A stretch of 6,282 nucleotides of DNA, taken from JANNFX01 sp031380225. Lineage in GTDB: Bacteria > Pseudomonadota > Alphaproteobacteria > Rhizobiales > Hyphomicrobiaceae. Shown here one piece after another: positions 1 through 4,822 of this stretch. The notes beneath the pieces were generated by a model that was given only the letters and a program-made list of their open reading frames with translations, searched no databases and was not told the DNA's origin. A program made the position numbers and the translations under genes. The DNA is taken from positions 1-6,282 of the forward strand of contig JANNFX010000088.1 in NCBI GenBank assembly GCA_031380225.1, read 5' to 3'. Each line of letters opens with the position of its first letter. Position 1 is the first letter of the stretch.

Positions 1-55
1 TTGCCATCTTGCTTGCCTGCTTCCAGCAGGACGCGGCCACGCGCAAACACAGGAG

Positions 56-110
56 AATACCAACCTGCGTGCAGCTAAAACAAGAGTCAGAATCTGCGCA
101 GGTTGGTATT
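56..110. repeat. Perfect 14-bp inverted repeat, 27-bp spacer
   Basis: The arm AATACCAACCTGCG at 56-69 is exactly reverse-complemented by CGCAGGTTGGTATT at 97-110. As RNA the stem could gain two G-U pairs inward (70/96 and 71/95). A 14-bp perfect match at this spacing is very unlikely by chance in a window this size. It is not followed by a T-tract and lies about 200 bp past the prmB stop, so it is not an obvious terminator. It may be a dispersed intergenic repeat, or a pair of operator half-sites for a gene to the left of the window. Confidence 0.75.
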
Positions 111-185
111 GAGCGCATAATAGTTCACAAAAAACTAGGTCGGGTAGAGCGACTTCGCGAGCCCCGGCACAGTGCGTCAATTGAT

Positions 186-221
186 AGGCTTTGTCGGATC
201 TCGCTCCGCTCTATCCGGCCT
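186..221. repeat. REP-like palindromic unit
   Basis: CGGAT at 195-199 pairs with ATCCG at 213-217, and the outer AGGC at 186-189 pairs with GCCT at 218-221, with five bases (190-194) bulged. Read on the minus strand, the core has the wording of proteobacterial REP units: GGCCGGATA, then GAGCGGAGCGAG, then ATCCGAC. The resemblance to known REP families is from memory. Such units are usually transposase-dependent, non-coding and found between genes, which fits its place downstream of prmB. Confidence 0.5.
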
Positions 222-238
222 ACACCGGAGTGTGCGCG

Positions 239-271
239 GCGGATTAGGAGTGTCGTCACGACGAAATCCGC
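239..271. repeat. Hairpin with side bulge downstream of prmB
   Basis: GCGGATT at 239-245 pairs with AATCCGC at 265-271. Inside, TCGTC at 253-257 pairs with GACGA at 260-264 around a two-base loop, leaving 246-252 bulged. In the direction of prmB transcription (minus strand) it starts about 43 bp after the stop codon. No T-tract follows, so it is at best a weak terminator or RNA-stabilising hairpin; it may belong to the adjacent REP-like unit. Confidence 0.4.
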
Positions 272-314
272 AATCTTGAAATGTGCGAGACCGCAGGCGG
301 GTAAAACTTCGCTT

Positions 315-1232
315 TCACTCGTGCGCCAAGACCTTCAGCGCGCTCGCAGGCAACGCGAAGACTTCGCCTTCCGAGAGCTCCGTCTCGAGCCAGAAAAACG
401 GTAGCGCGGGGTAGGCGGCTTCGAGGGCGGGGCGGCAATGGCCGATTTCGACGACTAATACGCCATCGGCGGTCAAATGCTGGCCGGCGCCTTTCAATAT
501 TTTGTGCACGAGATCGAGGCCGTCATCGCCGCCCAAATGCGCGAGCACGGGCTCGGCGCGGTACTCAGGCGGAAAATCAGCGACAGCTTGCGTGGTGACA
601 TAAGGCGGGTTCGAAATGATGACGTCATAGGTCCGGCCCTTGAGGCCCATGAACATATCGGATGGCATCACTTCGACACGGTCAGCGAGGCCATAGTCGT
701 CGACATTCTGGCGCGCGACCGCCAAGGCGTCGTCGGAAACATCGGCCGCATCGACGGTTGCATTGGGGAACGCCAGCGCTGCGAGAATGGCGAGGCAGCC
801 GGAGCCTGTGCACAGGTCGAGTACGTGCTGCACGCCATCAGGATCATCAACGGCCGAGCTTAGTCCGTCGGTCAGCAACTCGCCGATGTAGGAGCGCGGC
901 ACGATCACCCGCTCATCGACATAAAAACTGTGGCCCTGGACCCAAGCTTCATGGACCAGATACGGCGCTGGCTTGCGAGTCGTGATGCGAGTTTCGAACA
1001 ATAAAGCCAGCCGTTCGCGCTCCTCGCGCGTCAAGCGGCAATCGAGCCAGGGCTCTAATTGGTCGACCGGCAGATGCAAAGATTTGAGAATGAGAAACGC
1101 AGCTTCATCTTGCGCCGAAGTGGTGCCGTGACCGAACACCAATCCAGCCGAAGTAAAGCGCGACACGCCATAGCGCAGCCAATCACGCAACGTCAGCAGG
1201 TCTGATCCGCTGCCCGTTTGTTGTGCCGACAT
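315..1232 (-). CDS. prmB: PrmB, ribosomal protein L3 N5-glutamine methyltransferase
   Basis: This 305-aa protein is a SAM-dependent methyltransferase that methylates a glutamine side chain of 50S ribosomal protein L3 in the cytoplasm. The C-terminal two-thirds is a Rossmann-fold domain: SAM-binding motif I is DLCTGSGCLA (139-148), and the NPPY motif that holds the target amide nitrogen is at 208-211. The N-terminal helical region leads into RKPAPYLVHEAW and YVDERVIVPRS (86-113), wording typical of PrmB and different from the related release-factor methyltransferase PrmC. The length is normal for the family. The ATG at 1232 is chosen because GGGGGA lies 9 bases upstream; an in-frame TTG at 1262 would add ten residues (MIGLNWGTRG) without better support. 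It lies 51 bp after the M23 peptidase gene, with no terminator between, so co-transcription is likely. The function is secure by motif; the exact start is slightly less so. Confidence 0.93.
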   Translation of the reverse strand: MSAQQTGSGSDLLTLRDWLRYGVSRFTSAGLVFGHGTTSAQDEAAFLILKSLHLPVDQLEPWLDCRLTREERERLALLFETRITTRKPAPYLVHEAWVQGHSFYVDERVIVPRSYIGELLTDGLSSAVDDPDGVQHVLDLCTGSGCLAILAALAFPNATVDAADVSDDALAVARQNVDDYGLADRVEVMPSDMFMGLKGRTYDVIISNPPYVTTQAVADFPPEYRAEPVLAHLGGDDGLDLVHKILKGAGQHLTADGVLVVEIGHCRPALEAAYPALPFFWLETELSEGEVFALPASALKVLAHE

Positions 1233-1283
1233 GCCTCGTGTCCCCCAATTTAGGCCGATCAAGACCGCGCCGAGCGCCCGGCA

Positions 1284-2324
1284 TCATTTCATTTCGAATT
1301 CGGCACTGATTTCAGCCACAGCTTGGCCGCCCCGCATTGCCTTTGCGGTACCACTGTATTTTCCTGCTGGCCAGACAGGCAGCGTGCGTTTCTTTCCTGA
1401 AAAGGCCACGAACGTCGCCTTGTCGCGTTCGAGTGGTTTGGGGGCGCCTTCAACGTCAAAACCGCCGGGACCGGTGACATGCGAAACGATCATATCGCCA
1501 GACTTGAGATTGATGAAAGATGCATAGAACAACAACGCAGGCCCCGCCGGCGTTGGCTGATCAATGGGATTGGTTTGCGACGACCGCAATTTGTCGGCAA
1601 CAGCCGCATCGGACGTGAACCCGGCTTGGATGGCCTGACCTGCCGTATATTTGAAGGCTTTCTGAGCGGCGTCATCCCAAAGCCCCGCAGCCGATGCATC
1701 ATCTTTGCTGCACGCATCCGCTGTTCCCGTGCCCGTGAAAGGATCGAGCGTCTTGCCATTCTTGCGGACGGCAAGATGGACATGGGGAAAATCGGCCGCG
1801 CCTGAAAAGCCGACATCGCCGAGCTTTTGTCCACGGCTGACCTTCTCGCCCGTTTTGACGGCCACGCTGCCGCTCAACATGTGGCAGTACTGGGTTTCGA
1901 AACCATCTCCGTGATCGAGAGTAACGCCATTGCCGCATTCACGATTTTTGACACTATCAAGCCCGCCGGCTTCGCTGACAAACACGTCGCGCATGCCGTC
2001 GCGTGTGCCTTTGACGGTCCCATCGGCAGAAGCGATGACCGCAAAATGCTTGCTGGTCTCAATGGCTGACAGCAGCCTAATATCGATGCCGTCATGGCCG
2101 TTGTAAGTGGCGCTGCCGCAGGAATGGTCTGCGACGCCAGGGCCGGCGTCATGATCAAAATAGTTCTGCATGAAGCAGGTCTTGCCGGGCTCGCATTGGA
2201 TCGGCAACGACAATTGAGGATCGGCGACAGCCGGCACAGCACCGGCGACGCTAGCGGCAACGAAACCGGCAACGGCGCCGGCGACGGTCAAGGCGGATCC
2301 CTTGAATTTCGAAGCCATTCGCAT
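1284..2324 (-). CDS. Secreted M23-family metallopeptidase (LytM-like)
   Basis: A 346-aa exported protein. Residues 1-35 form a Sec-type signal peptide: basic start (MRMASKFKG), an Ala/Val-rich hydrophobic stretch, and a likely cleavage after AVPAVA. The M23 zinc-peptidase core follows: H77 and D81 in GHDGID, H148 in QYCHM, and the HxH pair H181/H183 in FPHVHL. All four expected positions are intact, so an active zinc endopeptidase is likely; family members usually cut peptidoglycan peptide cross-links. Six cysteines after the signal peptide (44, 50, 69, 130, 147, 205) suggest disulfides in the periplasm. Residues about 262-346 look like a separate beta-rich, Ig-like domain of unknown role. 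The ATG at 2324 is preceded by GGGAG seven bases upstream. The actual substrate cannot be told from sequence. It is transcribed toward prmB and away from leuB. Confidence 0.9.
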   Translation of the reverse strand: MRMASKFKGSALTVAGAVAGFVAASVAGAVPAVADPQLSLPIQCEPGKTCFMQNYFDHDAGPGVADHSCGSATYNGHDGIDIRLLSAIETSKHFAVIASADGTVKGTRDGMRDVFVSEAGGLDSVKNRECGNGVTLDHGDGFETQYCHMLSGSVAVKTGEKVSRGQKLGDVGFSGAADFPHVHLAVRKNGKTLDPFTGTGTADACSKDDASAAGLWDDAAQKAFKYTAGQAIQAGFTSDAAVADKLRSSQTNPIDQPTPAGPALLFYASFINLKSGDMIVSHVTGPGGFDVEGAPKPLERDKATFVAFSGKKRTLPVWPAGKYSGTAKAMRGGQAVAEISAEFEMK

Positions 2325-2379
2325 TCGTTAACTCCCGCGACCACCCGCGCCGTCCCGCCTTATTGATGCGCCCCAGGGG

Positions 2380-2406
2380 CTAGTACCCACTATCATAAAT
2401 CCCTGG
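2380..2406 (+). repeat. Left terminal inverted repeat of the palindromic element
   Basis: It begins CTAGTACCCACTATCATAAA and runs to CCCTGG. On the minus strand it contains TATGAT, a -10-like hexamer pointing toward the M23 peptidase gene, but no matching -35 is visible. The single mismatch with the right repeat is at 2397, opposite 2632. Confidence 0.8.
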
Positions 2407-2519
2407 CACGTTTGATCGCAGAGGCCGAGGTGGCCGGCAGGCGCGGGCCGAAGAACGTAGCCGTAGCTACGGTCGAGGCGCGCAACGCACCGGGCGCCCG
2501 GAATCTGCGACCTTTTGGG

Positions 2520-2612
2520 CGGCCAAAGATGAAGGCCGGGGGCGTCGTGAGGTCTTGACGATGCTGGGCATCGCCTTCGACCACACTCATGCCCGGCCTT
2601 CATCTTTGGCCG
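2520..2612. repeat. Internal 21-bp perfect inverted repeat
   Basis: The arms are 2520-2540 and 2592-2612, separated by 51 bases. The right arm reads CCCGGCCTTCATCTTTGGCC and onward. The wording is like the CCGGCC-rich intergenic repeats of Hyphomicrobiales (recalled, not searched). As RNA or extruded DNA it would form a very stable hairpin stacked inside the terminal repeats. Confidence 0.85.
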
Positions 2613-2621
2613 TCATCCGTA

Positions 2622-2648
2622 CCAGGGATTTGTGATAGTGGGTACTAG
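2622..2648 (-). repeat. Right terminal inverted repeat of the palindromic element
   Basis: It begins CCAGGGATTTGTGATAGTGG and ends GTACTAG. It runs straight into GCTAGTACC, so GGTACTAG (2641-2648) and CTAGTACC (2650-2657) form a second small palindrome at the junction. The end lies 59 bp upstream of the leuB start codon, so the leuB promoter is either in this short gap or inside the element. Confidence 0.8.
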
Positions 2649-2707
2649 GCTAGTACCGCGGCAACTTTCAGATCATCCGCACACTAAATCAAAGGACTCG
2701 GAAAATC

Positions 2708-3820
2708 ATGGCCTCGTTCAAACTTCTGCTCCTGCCCGGCGATGGCATTGGCGTTGAGACCATGGCCGAAGTCGAACGGGTCATTGCGTTTTTCAATAAG
2801 AACAGCAAAGCCAAGTTCGAATGCGAGAGCGACCTGGTTGGCGGCGCGGCCTATGACAAGCACGGCGTGGCCGTTACCGATGACGCAGTCGCAAAGGCCA
2901 AACAAGCCGACGCTGTGATTTTCGGCGCCGTCGGCGGCCCAAAGTGGGATGGCGTGCCGTACTCGGTGCGCCCTGAAGCCGGCCTGTTACGGCTCCGCAA
3001 AGACCTCGGTCTGTTCGCAAATTTGCGCCCTGCCATTTGCTATCCAGCGCTCGCCGACGCCTCGTCGCTAAAGCGCGAACTCGTCGAAGGCCTCGACATC
3101 ATGATCGTGCGTGAATTAACCGGCGGCGTCTACTTTGGCGAGCCCAAGGAAATCGTCACGCTTGAAAATGGCGAAAAACGCGCCGTTGATACGCAGATTT
3201 ACACCACTCACGAAATTGAGCGTATCGCCAAGGTCGCCTTCGATTTAGCCCGTAAACGCGGCAACAAAGTGCATTCGGCAGAAAAGCGCAACGTCATGAA
3301 AACCGGCGTATTGTGGAACGAAGTTGTGACCGCGACCCACAAAGCTTATGCGCCTGATGTCAAGCTTGAGCACATTCTGGCTGACAACTGCGCCATGCAA
3401 CTTGTGCGCAATCCGAAACAGTTTGACGTCATTGTCACCGACAACCTGTTCGGTGACGTGCTGTCTGACGAAGCCGCGATGTGCACAGGCTCACTCGGCA
3501 TGTTGCCGTCGGCTTCATTGGGCGCGGCAGACGGCAAGACCGGAAAGCGTATGGCGTTGTATGAGCCAGTCCATGGCTCAGCGCCTGATATTTCCGGCAA
3601 GGGCCTGGCTAACCCGATCGCGACCATTGCTTCGTTCGGGATGGCGCTCCGTTACTCCTGCAACATGGACAAGGAAGCCGATCTCCTGGATCAGGCCATC
3701 GCCGCAGCGTTGGCCAAAGGGCTCAGGACGGGCGACATCATGCAGCCAGGCATGACCAAGGCCGGGACTACCGCGATGGGCAAGGCCATTATTGACGAAC
3801 TGGGCAACCTGATCAGCTGA
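2708..3820 (+). CDS. leuB: 3-isopropylmalate dehydrogenase
   Basis: LeuB oxidatively decarboxylates 3-isopropylmalate to 2-oxoisocaproate with NAD+, the third dedicated step of leucine biosynthesis, in the cytoplasm as a homodimer. The 370-aa protein is full length for the family. It opens with LLLLPGDGIG (6-15). Substrate-binding residues line up as R97 and R107 (LRLRKDLGLFANLRP), R135 (VRELTGG) and Y142 (VYFGEP). The catalytic Lys/Asp set is K193 (AEKRNV) and D226 (ADN), and the metal-binding aspartates are D250 and D254 (NLFGDVLSDEAA). EPVHGSAPDI at 286-295 is the NAD-binding loop that favours 3-isopropylmalate dehydrogenase over isocitrate dehydrogenase. AAAGGA (2691-2696) lies 11 bases before the ATG, slightly far but acceptable. 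No other leu gene is adjacent, so it appears to be transcribed alone. Confidence 0.97.
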   Translation: MASFKLLLLPGDGIGVETMAEVERVIAFFNKNSKAKFECESDLVGGAAYDKHGVAVTDDAVAKAKQADAVIFGAVGGPKWDGVPYSVRPEAGLLRLRKDLGLFANLRPAICYPALADASSLKRELVEGLDIMIVRELTGGVYFGEPKEIVTLENGEKRAVDTQIYTTHEIERIAKVAFDLARKRGNKVHSAEKRNVMKTGVLWNEVVTATHKAYAPDVKLEHILADNCAMQLVRNPKQFDVIVTDNLFGDVLSDEAAMCTGSLGMLPSASLGAADGKTGKRMALYEPVHGSAPDISGKGLANPIATIASFGMALRYSCNMDKEADLLDQAIAAALAKGLRTGDIMQPGMTKAGTTAMGKAIIDELGNLIS

Positions 3821-3852
3821 ACCCAACCCCAAGCAATCATGAATGAAATGCT

Positions 3853-3892
3853 AAAACAGCGCGCCTGTTTTGGCACCGCAGCGTTGCGTGCC
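3853..3892 (+). terminator. Two tandem hairpins after leuB, weak terminator candidate
   Basis: Thirty-two bases after the leuB stop, AAAACAG (3853-3859) pairs with CTGTTTT (3865-3871) around a CGCGC loop. The T-run lies in the stem, as in bidirectional A/T-flanked terminators. A second hairpin starts immediately: GGCAC (3872-3876) and GCA (3878-3880) pair with TGC and GTGCC (3885-3892), with one bulged C. Neither has a clear downstream T-tract, so termination may be partial or Rho-dependent. Confidence 0.35.
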
Positions 3893-3908
3893 CCGCATGG
3901 CCGTGCCC

Positions 3909-3938
3909 TTGTTATCGACATCTGATTCCTGATATAAA
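3909..3938 (+). promoter_or_regulatory. Putative sigma-70-type promoter for the small ORF
   Basis: TTGTTA (3909-3914) and TATAAA (3933-3938) are separated by 18 bases, a fair match to a housekeeping promoter. Transcription would start near 3945, leaving about 80 bases of leader before the small ORF at 4025. A perfect palindrome, ACAATATTGT (3951-3960), lies just inside the expected transcript. It is an eye-matched promoter without experimental support. Confidence 0.35.
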
Positions 3939-4024
3939 GCAGCAACTTAAACAATATTGTGCGACGCAGCAAAAACTGCCTATTTGCGCGATACAGATCA
4001 AGCACTTAGGTGCGAGGAGCGACT

Positions 4025-4099
4025 ATGAATTTGGGATATCTTGCCATTACGAGCATCGTTACCGGCCGAGCTAAAGCCATTAAGACCGACCGCAAGTAA
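4025..4099 (+). CDS. Small ORF, 24-aa hydrophobic/basic peptide
   Basis: Not recognised. The ATG is preceded by GAGGAG (4014-4019) at five-base spacing, the best Shine-Dalgarno in the window, and the ORF ends with TAA. The first half is hydrophobic (LGYLAITSIV, residues 3-12) and the second half strongly basic (R15, K17, K20, R23, K24), a pattern seen in small membrane-associated peptides. A strong terminator at 4163-4209 and a promoter-like sequence upstream make it a self-contained unit. A leader peptide for attenuation is less likely, as there is no run of any one amino acid's codons and the next gene follows its own palindrome and ribosome site. It could instead be a small RNA with a chance ORF. 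Confidence 0.5.
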   Translation: MNLGYLAITSIVTGRAKAIKTDRK

Positions 4100-4162
4100 G
4101 CATACCAGGGGCAACCCAGAACTACAATTAGGCTGACGAACCAGTTCAATCGTCTCGATTAA

Positions 4163-4209
4163 AGTTAGCGGCGGGCTCCAAATTTTTGGTGTCCGCCGTA
4201 ACTGTTTTT
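4163..4209 (+). terminator. Rho-independent terminator
   Basis: AGTTA (4163-4167) and CGGCGG (4169-4174), with G4168 bulged, pair with CCGCCG (4193-4198) and TAACT (4199-4203), giving 11 base pairs. The loop contains a second small stem, CCAAA with TTTGG (4178-4189). The stem is followed by GTTTTT (4204-4209). This is the clearest intrinsic terminator in the window. It ends the small-ORF transcript and insulates the downstream operon. Confidence 0.85.
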
Positions 4210-4251
4210 ACGCATTCACGAATATTCAAGGCCATTGAGGTAAATCTCTAT

Positions 4252-4265
4252 CAAGACATGTCTTG
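4252..4265. promoter_or_regulatory. Perfect 14-bp palindrome, candidate operator
   Basis: CAAGACATGTCTTG reads identically on both strands and ends 26 bases before the start codon of the membrane-protein gene, where a dimeric repressor would be expected to bind. A 14-bp perfect palindrome is expected about 0.4 times by chance in a window this long, so its position is the main argument. It does not match the alphaproteobacterial LexA site. No clear -35/-10 pair could be fixed around it. Confidence 0.4.
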
Positions 4266-4291
4266 TGCGCCATACTTGTAGGGAGTTCAAA

Positions 4292-4792
4292 ATGGCTGCT
4301 GGAACACTGCCTGACGGCAATTTCGTCGTCAGCGAAGACGGATTCAATCCAGAAGCATATGAGGGCAAACATGCTCTGGTGCCGATCCTAATCGGTCTCG
4401 CCCTGCCGCCATTAGCGATTTCAGCCCTGGTGCCGGAACTTAAGGCCCACATCGAGTTCATCATTGTCCTATATTTGACGCTGATCTTTATTGTGTCCGG
4501 CATTATGTTCGTTCGCGCCGTGTTCAATCCGGCACACGTTGTTGCGGTCCGTTTCGACGCACGCCAACGATCGGCTGAAATCGTGCGCCACAGCCAGTGG
4601 GGCAACACGTCAGTTTATGTGCCGTTCAAGGACATCGCCGACGTGTATGTTCGCGTCCGCTACGACGATGATGGCTACACCATCCGCGAACCTCTCCTGC
4701 GGCTGCGAAGTGACGACGAATACGACCTGCCGGCCGGCACTGACCAAGCAGAGATCACGCGCATTCGTGACATTCTTGGCCGCAGCGGCTAA
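4292..4792 (+). CDS. Small membrane protein, two TM helices and a soluble C-terminal domain
   Basis: A 166-aa protein of unknown function. After a polar N-terminus there are two hydrophobic segments, about 28-47 (ALVPILIGLALPPLAISALV) and 54-74 (IEFIIVLYLTLIFIVSGIMF), joined by a very short turn. This suggests a helical hairpin with both termini on the same side, probably cytoplasmic. Residues about 82-163 alternate in a beta-strand pattern and end in a helix (DQAEITRIRDILG), which resembles the small PH-like domains attached to bacterial membrane hairpins; that is inference. The ATG at 4292 is chosen over an in-frame GTG at 4265 because AGGGAG (4280-4285) lies six bases upstream and the GTG overlaps the palindrome. 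The helicase gene starts 30 bp after the stop, so the two are probably one operon. Confidence 0.8.
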   Translation: MAAGTLPDGNFVVSEDGFNPEAYEGKHALVPILIGLALPPLAISALVPELKAHIEFIIVLYLTLIFIVSGIMFVRAVFNPAHVVAVRFDARQRSAEIVRHSQWGNTSVYVPFKDIADVYVRVRYDDDGYTIREPLLRLRSDDEYDLPAGTDQAEITRIRDILGRSG

Positions 4793-4822
4793 GGCACCGG
4801 GAGCCAATCCAGAGGGCTCCAA

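Larger units (their letters stand above)
1..314. other. Intergenic or edge region with palindromes, no confident gene
   Basis: No complete gene is convincing in these 314 bases downstream of prmB. They hold a 14-bp inverted repeat, a REP-like palindrome and a hairpin, listed separately. At the extreme left, the minus strand from a GTG at 50-48 reads MFARGRVLLEAGKQDG to the edge with coding-like codons, which could be the start of a leftward gene. No Shine-Dalgarno is visible before that GTG. The plus frame from base 3 also reads plausibly (AILLACFQQDAATRK), so the assignment is left open. Confidence 0.5.
2378..2657. mobile_element. MITE-like palindromic element with edge direct repeats
   Basis: Bases 2380-2406 are reverse-complemented by 2622-2648 with 26 of 27 matching. 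Inside, 2520-2540 and 2592-2612 form a perfect 21-bp inverted repeat around a loop that itself folds (CGATGC 2559-2564 with GCATCG 2568-2573; GGTC 2551-2554 with GACC 2579-2582). The left half contains the palindromes CCGTAGCTACGG (2461-2472) and CCGGGCGCCCGG (2490-2501). GGCTAGTACC occurs as a direct repeat at 2378-2387 and 2648-2657, and CTAG sits at both outer ends, either of which may be target duplication. No transposase or plausible gene lies within. The layout fits a non-autonomous miniature transposable element or a RIME-type mosaic repeat. The parent family is not recognised. Confidence 0.65.

Noticed and set aside
9..404. 131-aa plus-strand ORF across the left region and the end of prmB
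   Set aside because: It overlaps the prmB C-terminus, runs through three palindromic repeats, is Arg-rich with no family wording, and has no ribosome site.
1233..1262. TTG start adding ten residues to PrmB
   Set aside because: The ATG at 1232 has a GGGGGA ribosome site at good spacing, and the extra residues do not resemble the family's N-terminus.
1233..1283. Terminator between the peptidase gene and prmB
   Set aside because: The only hairpin (GCCG with CGGC near 1269-1282) is four base pairs with no T-tract, so it does not separate the two genes.
2328..2603. Minus-strand ORFs of 65 and 91 aa inside the palindromic element
   Set aside because: They lie wholly or mostly on inverted-repeat sequence, have low-complexity Arg/Pro/Gly content, and lack a good Shine-Dalgarno. 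Open frames of this size are expected in GC-rich DNA.
3839..3925. 28-codon plus-strand ORF (starts MNEMLKQRACFG) just after leuB
   Set aside because: No Shine-Dalgarno precedes the ATG, and the frame runs through both hairpins of the leuB 3' region, so it is better explained as a 3' untranslated structure.
4025..4209. Amino-acid attenuator controlling the downstream operon
   Set aside because: The peptide has no repeated codons for one amino acid, no alternative antiterminator was found, and the downstream genes encode no biosynthetic enzyme.
4265..4291. GTG start adding nine residues to the membrane protein
   Set aside because: It overlaps the 14-bp palindrome, and AGGGAG is correctly placed for the ATG at 4292.
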